Assembly (NCBI GenBank): GCA_030523645.1
Contig: JAUNIB010000005.1
Span: 1-64,000, forward strand
DNA: 64,000 nucleotides
Reading direction: 5' to 3'
From: Selenomonadaceae bacterium
Lineage (GTDB): Bacteria > Bacillota > Negativicutes > Selenomonadales > Selenomonadaceae
This document shows, piece after piece, positions 26,973 through 35,729 of the stretch. The notes under the pieces were generated by a model. It was not told where the DNA came from, searched no databases, and saw nothing but the letters and a program-made list of their open reading frames with translations. How positions within the stretch are numbered: the first letter of the stretch is position 1; every line of letters begins with the position of its first letter. Both the position numbers and the translations under genes were made by a program.

Positions 26973-28529
26973 TCATTCTTTCTTGTCGACAGCAGCATTG
27001 ATTTCATAATAGTCAGAGGGGTGTGCCGCAAAGCCGCTGACATTCTTCTGCATTACCAGATTCATCTTCAGATGTGAGGCATAGAATATCGCATGGTCAT
27101 CCAGTACCTGCTGGGAGAGCTTCAACGCCAGCTCGCGGCGCTTCTTCGGGTCGAACTCATGGTGCAGTTCATCCAGCAGAGCCGTCACTGCCGGACTGCT
27201 GTAATGTCCTCTGTTATAAGCAGACTCCGGCGCCACATGGGTATTGAAGTAGTATTCCGGGTCACCGGTAGGGGCTGCTACAAAGGCCATCGCAAAGATG
27301 TCCCATTCGCCTTTTTTAAGGAAGTCATTATAGCTGTCGGTAGCATTTACACTGACCTTTATCCCTATATCCTTCAGATAGCTCTGAGCTGCCTCTGCCA
27401 AAAGCGGCAGCTCCTGACGGAGGGTATAGGTGAGCCAGCGAAGCTCCAGATTCCTGCCGTCCTTATCCACATATCCGTCGCCATTGGTATCCCTGTAGCC
27501 CGCCTCTGCCAGCAGCTCTTTCGCCTTGGCCGGGTCATATCCGGCCTCCTTCAGCTTGTCCGGGCCATAGCCCATAAATGTCGGGAAAGGCCCCACCGCC
27601 GGATATCCGTTTCCTCGCAGGAGGACAGAGGTGAACTTATTTTTATCAATAGCCATGCTGACCGCCTGACGCACCTTGTCATCCTGCAGCGCCGGAGTCT
27701 CGTAGTTCATTGCCGCCTGGAAGACGCGGGATGTCGCCGCGGAGCTGATGGAGAAATCTTTATTCTCTTGGAAGAGCTTCAGGCTGGCATAGGGCAGACC
27801 CTGCGCTGCGTCCAGCTCCTTGTTCTGGAGAGCCAGAGTCAGTGTGTCTCCGTCGGGAATACTGCGGACGATGACCTCATCCAGCTTTACCTCCCCGCCC
27901 CAGTAGCTTGGATTCTTCTTCAAATGCACCTCGGTCGGAGTGAGACTTGCGGCAATGAATGGGCCGGTACCGCTTATCTTCAGATTGTCGGCAGTACCCG
28001 CCTCCATATCGATAATACAGCCATAAGGGTCGCAGAGGGCATTGATCAGCGCCGGGGATTTTTCCTTTGTCTTGATGGTCACAGTCTGACCATCAGCCGT
28101 TATTTCCTCTAGCTGGAGGGCTGCCGCCGCCCGCTTGTGATTCTTCATCAGGTCTTCCAGGCAGGCTTTTACCGCCGCTCCGGTGAGTTTGTGTCCGTTG
28201 CTGAAGATTATCTTGTCCTTCAGGTATATCTTCACTGTCTTCTCATCTATCTGCTCGTACTTCTCTGCCAGCCAAGGCTCCGGCTGCATCTGGTCATTGA
28301 AGCGGAACAGCGTCTCTCCTACGCCATAGCGCAGGGTTGTCCAGCCGTGATAGCTGAAATGAGGATTCAGTCCGGCATTCTCGTTGCTGGTACTGTAGGC
28401 AACGGTACCATACCGGAATACCTTATTACCGGCCGCCTGCTGCTCCGGTGCTTTATCACCGCCGCCGCAGCCGCCAAGCAGCATTGACATGGACAGCAGC
28501 GAGGCCACGATTACATTCTTTTTCAGCAT
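26973..28529 (-). CDS. ABC transporter solute-binding lipoprotein, SBP family 5 (NikA/OppA-like)
   Basis: 518 residues. Signal sequence with lipobox LLGGC (Cys about residue 21). Family 5 hallmarks: a region with NPHFSYHGWTTLRYGVGETLFRF, SNGHKLTGAAVKACLEDL, an AMNYETPALQDDKVRQAVSMAIDK block, and AKELLAEAGY with a DGYVDKDGR insert. The anchored protein delivers nickel chelates or peptides to the permeases. It sits between the permease genes and the ATPase gene. Whether the ligand is nickel or a peptide cannot be told from sequence alone. Confidence 0.92.
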   Translation of the reverse strand: MLKKNVIVASLLSMSMLLGGCGGGDKAPEQQAAGNKVFRYGTVAYSTSNENAGLNPHFSYHGWTTLRYGVGETLFRFNDQMQPEPWLAEKYEQIDEKTVKIYLKDKIIFSNGHKLTGAAVKACLEDLMKNHKRAAAALQLEEITADGQTVTIKTKEKSPALINALCDPYGCIIDMEAGTADNLKISGTGPFIAASLTPTEVHLKKNPSYWGGEVKLDEVIVRSIPDGDTLTLALQNKELDAAQGLPYASLKLFQENKDFSISSAATSRVFQAAMNYETPALQDDKVRQAVSMAIDKNKFTSVLLRGNGYPAVGPFPTFMGYGPDKLKEAGYDPAKAKELLAEAGYRDTNGDGYVDKDGRNLELRWLTYTLRQELPLLAEAAQSYLKDIGIKVSVNATDSYNDFLKKGEWDIFAMAFVAAPTGDPEYYFNTHVAPESAYNRGHYSSPAVTALLDELHHEFDPKKRRELALKLSQQVLDDHAIFYASHLKMNLVMQKNVSGFAAHPSDYYEINAAVDKKE

Positions 28530-28557
28530 TTTTCATCGTTCCTTTCGTATAAAGCTT

Positions 28558-29376
28558 TCAATCTATACTCTGCTGCGGTGCAAGTGCATCCCGCAGGGCA
28601 TCTCCTAACAGATTAAAGACGCTGACCGTAATAAATATCGCCGCGCCGGGAGCAAAGAGCGCCCAAGGCGCCAGCTGCAGCAGGCTGCGTCCTCCGGCCA
28701 TCATCAGACCCCACTCCGCCTCCGGCGGCTGAACACCAAGCCCAAGGAAGCTCATGCCCGCCAGCTCCAGCAGCATAGTTCCCAAATCATTGCTCCCCAT
28801 GATGAGCAGCGGACGTACAGCAATGGGCAGGATATATTTCACCAGCAGCCTCATTCCCCGCAGTCCGTTGAAATGAGCCAGACGGATATATGGCTCATTT
28901 TTCAGCTGCAGTACCTGACTGCGCATGAGTCTGGCATATTTCGGCCAGGAGATGCAAGTGAGCGCTATCACCGCACTGGCCAGCCCGCCGCCCAGCACAC
29001 TGGCCACCGCAATGGCGAATACCAGCCCCGGAAACGACAGGAATATATCGGCCAGCCTCATCAGCAGATTGTCCGCTCTGCCGCCCAGCCAGCCGCCGAC
29101 CATGCCGACAATGCCGCCCACAACGACCGAGCAGCCCACGAGAGCCAGTGCCGCCAAAACGGAAACCCTCGCTCCGGCTATTACTCTGGACAGGACACAT
29201 CGTCCATAGCGATCCGTCCCCAGAGGGAAATCCCCGCCCGGCGGCAGCAGCGCCGCGTCAAGATTGACCTGATACGGATCGTGCGGCGCAATACCCGCCC
29301 CGGCAGCCGCCATCAGCAGGAGCAGACAGGCGGCGGCCGCCGTCCAAAGCAGTCTCCCCTTGACCTTTCTAGTCAT
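28558..29376 (-). CDS. ABC transporter permease, NikC/DppC type
   Basis: 272 residues. N-terminal membrane segment, then the DppC-type periplasmic region (GIAPHDPYQVNLDAALLPPGGDFPLGTDRYGRCVLSRVI) and five further membrane helices. The EAA loop reads GLRGMRLLVKYILPIAVRPLLI. It overlaps the nikB-like gene by 8 bases, so the two permeases are co-translated and pair as a heterodimer in the inner membrane. Confidence 0.93.
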   Translation of the reverse strand: MTRKVKGRLLWTAAAACLLLLMAAAGAGIAPHDPYQVNLDAALLPPGGDFPLGTDRYGRCVLSRVIAGARVSVLAALALVGCSVVVGGIVGMVGGWLGGRADNLLMRLADIFLSFPGLVFAIAVASVLGGGLASAVIALTCISWPKYARLMRSQVLQLKNEPYIRLAHFNGLRGMRLLVKYILPIAVRPLLIMGSNDLGTMLLELAGMSFLGLGVQPPEAEWGLMMAGGRSLLQLAPWALFAPGAAIFITVSVFNLLGDALRDALAPQQSID

Positions 29377-30319
29377 CAGCCGCCACCTCCTTCCCCTGAT
29401 AGCGGATGCGAGGATCCAGCCAGTGATAGGCTATATCGGCAAGGAGATTTACCAGTGTGAAGATAAATGATGTCCAGATGACATAGGCCTGAATGACGGG
29501 ATAGTCCTTCATACTGATGGCATCTACTGCCATCTTCCCTATTCCCTCGATGGAAAATATCATTTCAACTATAGCTGTACCACCCAGCAGTGAGCCAAGG
29601 GACAAGGCCAGCAATGTCGTAAGCGTCAGCAGATTTGCCTTCAGCACATACTGCATCAGTACCCGACGGAAGCTTATCCCTCGCATTTTCGCACAGGCCA
29701 CATAGGGCTGCGCCAGCTCGCTGATAGTCCCTTCCCGCACATACCGGGTATATTTCGCCGTCATAGGAAGGGCCAGCGTCAGGCAGGGCAGGATGTAAGA
29801 GCCGGCACTGCCGTCACGCATTACCGGCAGGAGTCTCAGCCTCAGGGCAAAAACATACAACAGGATAAAGGCGATAAAGAATCCCGGCAGCGAGTTTCCC
29901 ATAAAGGTAAGACAGCGCAGCAGGTAATCTATCGCTCCGTTGCGCCGCACCCCGCAGAGCAGCCCAAGCGGTATGGAAAAGAGCAGCGTCAGAAAAAGAG
30001 CCCCTGTCGTTATAACGACCGTCGCCGGCAGCCGCTGCCAAAACATCCCACTGACCTCCTGTCCCGAGATGAAAGAACGACCCGCATCTCCGGTCAGAAT
30101 GTGGCCAAGCCAGCTGATATACTGTACGGCCACCGGCTTATCCAGTCCCAGCTCTGCCCTCGCTGCCGCCTTTACCTCCTCCGATACCGCGCCGCTCTGA
30201 CGATACATCATGTCCACCGCATCATCAGCAGGCAGCTGCATCAGCAGGAAAGTCAGCAGCGTTATCCCCAACAGTACCGGCAGCAGATACAGCAGCCGCT
30301 GTCGTATATATTGCTTCAT
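29369..30319 (-). CDS. ABC transporter permease, NikB/DppB type
   Basis: 316 residues with six membrane segments. DppB/NikB features: the opening RQRLLYLLPVLLGITLLTFLLM, the sequence LGLDKPVAVQYISWLGHILTGDAGRSF, and the EAA loop KMRGISFRRVLMQYVLKANLLTL. First gene of the transporter operon. Upstream lies a terminator-like structured leader (30345-30407). The start ATG at 30319 has GAAGGG 8 bases before it. Confidence 0.93.
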   Translation of the reverse strand: MKQYIRQRLLYLLPVLLGITLLTFLLMQLPADDAVDMMYRQSGAVSEEVKAAARAELGLDKPVAVQYISWLGHILTGDAGRSFISGQEVSGMFWQRLPATVVITTGALFLTLLFSIPLGLLCGVRRNGAIDYLLRCLTFMGNSLPGFFIAFILLYVFALRLRLLPVMRDGSAGSYILPCLTLALPMTAKYTRYVREGTISELAQPYVACAKMRGISFRRVLMQYVLKANLLTLTTLLALSLGSLLGGTAIVEMIFSIEGIGKMAVDAISMKDYPVIQAYVIWTSFIFTLVNLLADIAYHWLDPRIRYQGKEVAADD

Positions 30320-30327
30320 ATAAGAAT

Positions 30328-30407
30328 CCCTTCGTAAAACACCATAAAAAAAGAAAACGCCACGAAAACCGGGCCCGGCATCTGCCAGGCTGCAGCCTTC
30401 GTAGCGT
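30328..30407 (-). promoter_or_regulatory. Structured leader / attenuator upstream of the nik-type operon
   Basis: On the minus strand, ACGCTACGAA (plus 30398-30407) and TTCGTGGCGT (plus 30357-30366) form a closing stem followed by a T-run, as in an intrinsic terminator. Three palindromes lie inside: GGCTGCAGCC, GGCAGATGCC and CCGGGCCCGG. The ACGAAGG string recurs at the ribosome-binding site (plus 30328-30334), so the terminator's TTCGT could pair with either copy. No known riboswitch class was recognised. This may be metal- or protein-controlled attenuation. Confidence 0.6.
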
Positions 30408-30480
30408 GCAATTCGAAAAATATAAAGTTGTCCGCAAACAACAGAGTAAATCGGATAATGTGGGAGCAGTTCTCCGCTCC

Positions 30481-30663
30481 TCAGCCGCTCTTGCGTCTTT
30501 TTTTATTGTAACAAGCACCTGTGATTGAGTCAAGTTTTGATTTTTCCTTACTATGATAAACCACCAACGGTTCGCCGTTTTCATCAACGATTTTTGACAC
30601 ATCACTATCATTGACAGAGTTGAAATATTGTGCTGACACTATTGTCAATAAAAGGTTTCTCAC
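30481..30663 (-). pseudogene. Fragment of a phage- or toxin-type protein (MuF/ADP-ribosyltransferase-like C-terminus)
   Basis: A 60-residue frame contains NDSDVSKIVDENGEPLVVYH followed by a short basic tail. This string is characteristic of the linker before ADP-ribosyltransferase-like domains in phage head (MuF) and polymorphic-toxin proteins. Nothing of the long parent protein precedes it, and the domain expected downstream is absent, so it is a decayed remnant. It lies between the transporter leader and the DUF4160/DUF2442 pair. Confidence 0.5.
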
Positions 30664-30822
30664 TTGTTTCAGCTCGCCTATATCTATTTTGTTTATAAAG
30701 GTGTGGTATGCATAAATGTTTAGATGCTATCTATACCCTGCTTTTCAATACACACCGAATAAGCACCCGTTGATATTTAATTGCCATTATGCTATATTTT
30801 AATTATCAAAGGAGATGAGAAA
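30664..30822. promoter_or_regulatory. Intergenic region with promoter for the DUF4160-DUF2442 pair
   Basis: A consensus-like promoter is visible: TTGATA at 30770-30775, a 17-base spacer, TATATT at 30793-30798, about 25 bases before the ATG at 30823. The rest of this AT-rich stretch holds no recognised feature. Confidence 0.6.
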
Positions 30823-31083
30823 ATGCCCACAATATCTATGTTCTTCGGCATAATTATCCGTATGTTCAACAACGGTGAGCATAATCCTCCTCACTTTCAT
30901 GCATCCTATCAAGGCTACAACGCTGTCTTTAATTTTGAAGGTGAGTTAACGGAAGGCGATATGCCCAAAAGGCAACAGAAATTTATTTCCGCTTGGGCAG
31001 AGCTACACAAAGATGAGCTTCTAGCCAACTGGGAACTTGCTATGACGGAGCAACCTTTATATAAAATCGATCCTCTTCGATAA
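30823..31083 (+). CDS. DUF4160 domain protein, putative toxin-antitoxin partner
   Basis: 86 residues from the ATG at 30823, preceded by AAAGGAGATGAG. It has the DUF4160 signature: MFFGIIIRMFNNGEHNPPHFHA, then FNFEGELTEGDMPKRQQKFISAWA and a W-aromatic C-terminus. DUF4160 genes are found with DUF2442 genes as small pairs often listed as putative toxin-antitoxin modules; no activity is established here. The partner starts 39 bases downstream. Confidence 0.85.
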   Translation: MPTISMFFGIIIRMFNNGEHNPPHFHASYQGYNAVFNFEGELTEGDMPKRQQKFISAWAELHKDELLANWELAMTEQPLYKIDPLR

Positions 31084-31121
31084 AACAGCTGTTGTTTAGA
31101 TTAGAAGGGAGATGGCACAAA

Positions 31122-31367
31122 ATGAAAACTCCCGTATGGGTAGTAAGAGAAGTCCAACCACGAGAAGATTACACATTGCTTCTAACCTTTGCTGATGGAG
31201 CCCAAAAAATATACAATGCTCGTCCTCTTCTGGAAAAGGAAATCTACTCTCAGCTTAGAAGCCCTACTTTTTTCCTTGGCGCCAAAGCAGAGTGTGGCAC
31301 CGTCGTCTGGAACGATGATGTTGACATAGCCCCAGAGCATTTGTATGAATGCTCTCAGCCAGCATAA
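31122..31367 (+). CDS. DUF2442 domain protein, partner of DUF4160
   Basis: 81 residues from the ATG at 31122 (GGGAGATGG upstream). It has the compact DUF2442 fold: VWVVREVQPREDYTLLLTFADGAQKIYNARPLL, then GTVVWNDDVDIAPEHLYE, the family's most conserved region. It follows the DUF4160 gene in one transcript and ends before a strong terminator. It could be the antitoxin, but the division of roles is not known. Confidence 0.85.
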   Translation: MKTPVWVVREVQPREDYTLLLTFADGAQKIYNARPLLEKEIYSQLRSPTFFLGAKAECGTVVWNDDVDIAPEHLYECSQPA

Positions 31368-31388
31368 GCATTAACGAACAATAAACGA

Positions 31389-31445
31389 AATCGCCCGCTG
31401 ACGCATTATCGGAGTTATTCCGACAGGTGCTGTCAACGGGCGATT
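31389..31445. terminator. Bidirectional terminator between DUF2442 and DUF1015 genes
   Basis: AATCGCCCGCTGAC and GTCAACGGGCGATT form the outer stem with an inner TCGGA/TCCGA hairpin, between convergent genes. Confidence 0.85.
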
Positions 31446-31459
31446 GTTGTCTATGGTTA

Positions 31460-32692
31460 TTACTTTATTTTTCTCGCTTCCAAATAGTAGCGCTTTTCCT
31501 TCGCATGACCGATGGAGAAGGTTTTCCGGGGAAGTGCCCCCTGCGCCTGAATGGAGTCGAAGAGAGCTCCCTTATCGAAAGGCGGCAGGATAAGACCGAG
31601 GGTATCCGGCGCCTGAGCCAGAGACTCCACGGTATCCTCTCCGTGGATGTAGTCTATATTTCCTTTGTTCTTTGACAAGTAATCGTCAAGGAAATCCTGC
31701 ACGGTCTTGACCGTCAGCTTGCCCTTAGTCGGGTCAATATTTATCGTGCCGTGCTCGGCTCCGGCCACCCATGCCAGCGGATAGCCCTCCGCCGCACCGA
31801 TTTCAGCCTGCAGCTTATCCAGCAGTCCCTTCACATCACAGTTGGCAATGACACGATGGATAGGCTCAAATTCCTGCGCCTCATCCTGAATATTTTCGAT
31901 TTCAACCATAGCGTAGCGGGAGGGATGCTTGGCGGCCTCCTCTGGGCTCAGCTTAGCCTTTACCGCTTCATAGCAGGCCTTGGCCGTTGCCAGAGAGTGG
32001 TTGCCGTCACCTACAGCCAGCACCACAGGAGCCTGTCCCTGATACTTGTCCCGACACTTTGCCTCATATCCGGCGAAGATGTCATCTACCGCCGCCTTTG
32101 CCTCGCCGCTGATGAGCCAGCCGGTGATATGGCCGCCGCCGCACATCAGGTCGAAGTCGTACAGTACCGGGTAATTGTCCTTGTTCGCCTCACAACTTCC
32201 CAGCAGAGTGTCCTCCGCCTCATCGCAGAACAGGATGATATGGGGCAGCTCCACCGGTGCATTCTCACGGATAGCCACCCGGGGCGGTATACGCTCCAGC
32301 ACGGTCTGCTCCGTTGCCCGGATCGAGCAGCTGGCATCGGACTCATAGCTGTACTGCTCCAAATCAACCACGCCAAGCAGGCCGCGGCGAATTTTGCCAT
32401 TCAGCAAAGTCCGCTCTACATATACATAGCTGTCGGCGCAGCACCGGAACATCCCCTGCTCCAGATAGCGCTCCATATTGGCATTAATCTGGGGAATCAG
32501 CGCCTCATAGCCCGGCTGCAGCCTGCACTCCGGCAGCACCAGTCTCAGTGTGCTGGGGGCGTCCCCCACATTCTCCTCTACCTCCTGCCAATACTCCGGC
32601 TGGGAGGTGAACTGGTCGCAGGCAATAACCGACCAGCGGGAAAAATCTTCTGCCTTCGGCAAAAGAATATCGGTTGCAGTAAACAAATTCAT
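31460..32692 (-). CDS. DUF1015 family protein of the serine operon
   Basis: 410 residues. Matches the DUF1015 family: FSRWSVIACDQFTSQPEYWQ near the N-terminus, an RATEQTVLERIPPRV motif (about 120-135), and VVLAVGDGNHSLATAKACYE (about 225-245), which has a conserved GDGNHS. The gene is third in the serC-serA operon, 32 bases after serA. This linkage is common in Firmicutes and suggests a link to serine metabolism, but biochemical function is not established. Confidence 0.87.
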   Translation of the reverse strand: MNLFTATDILLPKAEDFSRWSVIACDQFTSQPEYWQEVEENVGDAPSTLRLVLPECRLQPGYEALIPQINANMERYLEQGMFRCCADSYVYVERTLLNGKIRRGLLGVVDLEQYSYESDASCSIRATEQTVLERIPPRVAIRENAPVELPHIILFCDEAEDTLLGSCEANKDNYPVLYDFDLMCGGGHITGWLISGEAKAAVDDIFAGYEAKCRDKYQGQAPVVLAVGDGNHSLATAKACYEAVKAKLSPEEAAKHPSRYAMVEIENIQDEAQEFEPIHRVIANCDVKGLLDKLQAEIGAAEGYPLAWVAGAEHGTINIDPTKGKLTVKTVQDFLDDYLSKNKGNIDYIHGEDTVESLAQAPDTLGLILPPFDKGALFDSIQAQGALPRKTFSIGHAKEKRYYLEARKIK

Positions 32693-32724
32693 TGACTTAC
32701 CTCAAATTCACGAACTGCTGATTA

Positions 32725-34317
32725 TCAATGACGGCAGTCGATGAGCTTAACATCGAGGATGCCCTCTATGCCGCGGAGCTGCAGCATGATATTGTTGGGA
32801 ATGTCATCACCCACGGCAATAGCCATGATATTGGTGCCGTCCTTGATGGTCTTGCCTACTACCATGCCGTTGATATTTATTCCGGCACCGCCGAGAATGG
32901 TCGCCATCTGACCAATCATGTTCGGGCGGTCGGCATGAGGTAGAAGCAGGAGAATACCCTTGGGGGAGAAGTCTACATGATAGTCATCAATGCGGACAAT
33001 CTTCGGCTCCTTGCCGTCGAAGAGGGTACCCATGACAGTATGCTCGCCCTTGTTGGTAACGACCTTCAGCTTGATGGTGGTGCTGAAATAGCCCTGCTTA
33101 TGGGATTTGATTTCCCGGACATCGATATTGCGGCGCTTAGCAAGCTGCGGAGCGTTGACGAAGTTTACGCTTTCCTGCAGGATCGGATTAAGCAGACCCT
33201 TTATGACGGCGGTGCTGAGAGCCTGTATCTCGGTCTCGGCCAACTCGCCGGTGTACTCTATCTCTACCTCGCTGATGGGGCCCTCGGCAAGATAAATACC
33301 GATGTTGCCGATGCGCTCTGCCAGCGGGAAATACGGCTGAATAACCTGTGCGACCTCGCGGGGAATCGGGCTCATATTTACGGCGGTCATGACCGGACGA
33401 CCCTCCAGCGCCTCGATAACGCCGTGGGCACCGTCTACGGAAACACTGATCTGTGCCTCGACAGTGGAAGCACCGAGATGGGGAGTCTGAACTACATTGA
33501 ACATACCGAGAAACGGATTGCTCTCGGCAGTCAGCGGCTCCTTCGGATAAACATCGATAGCCGCACCGGCGATTTTACCGGACTTCAGAGCAGCCGCTAC
33601 AGCATCTGCATCCATGCACTTGCCGCGGGCAACATTGATGAAGCGCACGCCGTCCTTCATCTTGGCGATGGCTTCAGCGTTAATCATATTGGTGGTCTCT
33701 TTGGTCAGCGGAGTGTGAATGGTGATATAGTCGGAGGTGGCCAGCAGAGTGTCAAGGTCTACCAGCTTTACGCCTACCTGGTGGGCGCGCTCCTCGGTGA
33801 TGTACGGGTCATAGCCGATGGTGGTCATTTCCATAGCCTGCATACGCTTTGCTACACGGCTGCCGATACGGCCGACACCGATGATACCCAGAGTCTTGCC
33901 CTGAAGCTGGATGCCGTCAAAGCTCTTTCTGTCCCACTTGCCCTCCTGAATGGACTGATGAGCCTGCGGTACATGGCGGGTAATAGCCATAATCATGGCA
34001 CAGGTATGCTCGGTAGCGGCAATGGTATTGGACTCCGGAGTGTTGCAGACTACGATGCCGCGGGCGGTAGCGGCCGGAATGTCGATATTGTCTACGCCGA
34101 CACCGCAGCGGCCGATGACCTTCAGATTCGTGCCCGCATCAATCAGACGCTTGGTGAAGCGAATCTGGCTGCGGGTCAGCATGGCATCGTAATCGCCGAT
34201 AATCTTGACCAGCTCATCCTCACTGAGGTTGGGCATTACATCTACCTGAAACTCAGGATGCTTCTTCAGGACTTCAACGCCGGCCGGGCTTACATCATTC
34301 GATACAAATATTTTCAT
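32725..34317 (-). CDS. serA: D-3-phosphoglycerate dehydrogenase
   Basis: 530 residues, the type I form with an intervening ASB domain and a C-terminal ACT domain. The NAD-binding Rossmann motif is GIIGVGRIGSRVAKRMQAM (about residue 145). Catalytic Arg lies in INVARGKCMD (family Arg about 235) and the Glu/His pair is in KEPLTAESN and TPHLGAST. The ACT domain starts at LLLPHADRPNMIGQMATILG (about 457), probably for serine feedback. It catalyses the first step of serine synthesis and follows serC by 36 bases. Confidence 0.97.
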   Translation of the reverse strand: MKIFVSNDVSPAGVEVLKKHPEFQVDVMPNLSEDELVKIIGDYDAMLTRSQIRFTKRLIDAGTNLKVIGRCGVGVDNIDIPAATARGIVVCNTPESNTIAATEHTCAMIMAITRHVPQAHQSIQEGKWDRKSFDGIQLQGKTLGIIGVGRIGSRVAKRMQAMEMTTIGYDPYITEERAHQVGVKLVDLDTLLATSDYITIHTPLTKETTNMINAEAIAKMKDGVRFINVARGKCMDADAVAAALKSGKIAGAAIDVYPKEPLTAESNPFLGMFNVVQTPHLGASTVEAQISVSVDGAHGVIEALEGRPVMTAVNMSPIPREVAQVIQPYFPLAERIGNIGIYLAEGPISEVEIEYTGELAETEIQALSTAVIKGLLNPILQESVNFVNAPQLAKRRNIDVREIKSHKQGYFSTTIKLKVVTNKGEHTVMGTLFDGKEPKIVRIDDYHVDFSPKGILLLLPHADRPNMIGQMATILGGAGININGMVVGKTIKDGTNIMAIAVGDDIPNNIMLQLRGIEGILDVKLIDCRH

Positions 34318-34353
34318 TTTATTTTCCTCCTATATAACATGGGCAATCTCAGA

Positions 34354-35427
34354 TTACTGATTGTCCTTCATATACTGCTTCATAAATTCGGCCAGTGCCT
34401 CGCAGGCTTCCATCGGCACCGCATTGTAGGTGCTGGCCCGGCAGCCGCCTACCAGACGGTGACCGCCGATTCCCACGAAGCCCGCAGCCTTTCCCTTGGC
34501 CACGAAGTCTTTCTCCATTTCCGCATTGGCAAGATTGAAGGTGATGTTCATCTTGCTGCGGTATTCCTTCTCTGCATGGCCCTTGTAGAAGCCGTTGCTG
34601 TTGTCGATGACGTCGTAGATGACCTTTGCCTTGGCCTCGTTGCGCTTGGCGATAGCGTCTACGCCGCCCATAGCCTTTATCCAGTGCAGGGTCTTGTTGA
34701 CCATATAGATGCAGAAAACCGGCGGAGTATTGTAGAGAGAATCGTTGTCCGCGAAGGTCTTGTACTTCAGCATGGTGGGCAGATTCTCCCTGGCAGTCGC
34801 CAGGAAGGACTTCTTCACAATGGCCAGCACCACGCCGGCAGGAGCAAGATTCTTCTGCGCACCGGCATATATCAGGTCGAAGTCGGCTACATTGATTTTC
34901 CGGGACAGGATATCGCTGGACATATCGCAGATGACCGGCACATCGAACTTCGGGAAGCTCTGCCACTCGGTACCGTAAATGGTGTTGTTGCTGGTGAGAT
35001 GCACATAGGAAGTGTCCGGCTCCAGCTTGTAGCTCTGGGGTATATAGCTGTGATTCTTGTCTGCGGAGGACGCCGCCTCATAAGCCTCACCGTAGAACTT
35101 GGCCTCGGCCATAGCCTTCTTTGCCCAGACGCCGGTATTCACATAGGCGGCCTTTGCCTTGGTGTGGAAGTTTGCCGCCGCCATCAGGAACTGGGTACTG
35201 CCGCCGCCCTGAATAAAGAGGATTTCGTAATCCTCGGGAATCTCCATCAGCTCCCGCAGCAGCTCCTTCGTCTCCTGATGGAGCTTGCTGTACTCGGGGC
35301 TGCGATGACTCATCTCGATGATGCTCATCCCCGTACCGGCGTAGTCGGTAAACTCAGCCTGCGCCTCCTCCAGCACCTCCAAGGGCATTGCCGAAGGACC
35401 GGCGTTAAAATTATATGCTCGACTCAT
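34354..35427 (-). CDS. serC: Phosphoserine aminotransferase
   Basis: About 357 residues from the ATG at 35427 (MSRAYNFNAGPSAMP), 10 bases after GGAAG; the earlier ATG at 35439 is too near the site. PLP-binding Lys is in YAGAQKNLAPAGVV (about residue 195), with IQGGGSTQFLMAA and the C-terminal GGCRASTYNA motif. It converts 3-phosphohydroxypyruvate to phosphoserine with glutamate. First gene of the serine operon, behind a T-box leader. A phosphoserine phosphatase gene is not in the window. Confidence 0.97.
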   Translation of the reverse strand: MSRAYNFNAGPSAMPLEVLEEAQAEFTDYAGTGMSIIEMSHRSPEYSKLHQETKELLRELMEIPEDYEILFIQGGGSTQFLMAAANFHTKAKAAYVNTGVWAKKAMAEAKFYGEAYEAASSADKNHSYIPQSYKLEPDTSYVHLTSNNTIYGTEWQSFPKFDVPVICDMSSDILSRKINVADFDLIYAGAQKNLAPAGVVLAIVKKSFLATARENLPTMLKYKTFADNDSLYNTPPVFCIYMVNKTLHWIKAMGGVDAIAKRNEAKAKVIYDVIDNSNGFYKGHAEKEYRSKMNITFNLANAEMEKDFVAKGKAAGFVGIGGHRLVGGCRASTYNAVPMEACEALAEFMKQYMKDNQ

Positions 35428-35474
35428 AAATATATTCATCTTCCTTTCACTGATAACCCACAGAAGACAGTCCC

Positions 35475-35722
35475 ACTATACCTGCGGACTGTTCGCCCAA
35501 CAAAAAAAGCTCCCGTCCCACATGGGACGAGAACTGCTCGCGGTGCCACCCAAATTCAGCTACAAAAATAGCTATCTCTTGTCTCTGTATCGGGAGCACC
35601 CGTTGAACTCATCGCTCAAAGCTCCGGAGCGGAACGACAGTGGTCATCTGCTGGCTCGCATCAACCGCCAGCTTTCTGAAAGCATTGCACTGCGCTTCTC
35701 TTTCATCGCCGAAATATAAAAT
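35475..35722 (-). promoter_or_regulatory. T-box riboswitch, serine-type, upstream of serC-serA
   Basis: On the minus strand the leader has the T-box core GGGTGGCACCGCGAGCA (plus 35535-35551). A stable terminator with GGGACGGGAGC and a T7 run follows at about plus 35500-35535. A Stem I can be drawn around AGTG/CACT, with a probable UCC specifier, followed by G, in the 3' loop (TCGTTCCG). UCC is a serine codon, fitting a transcript encoding serine synthesis. Uncharged tRNA-Ser should favour antitermination. The specifier assignment is by eye. Confidence 0.85.
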
Positions 35723-35729
35723 TGAAGTT

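Noticed and set aside
30345-30407. NiCo (czcD) riboswitch
   Set aside because: The element is shorter than the class and I cannot match the conserved junction bases; kept as an unassigned structured leader.
32977-35571. An 864-residue frame on the plus strand
   Set aside because: Antisense to serA and serC, both with complete motifs; no ribosome-binding site or domain.
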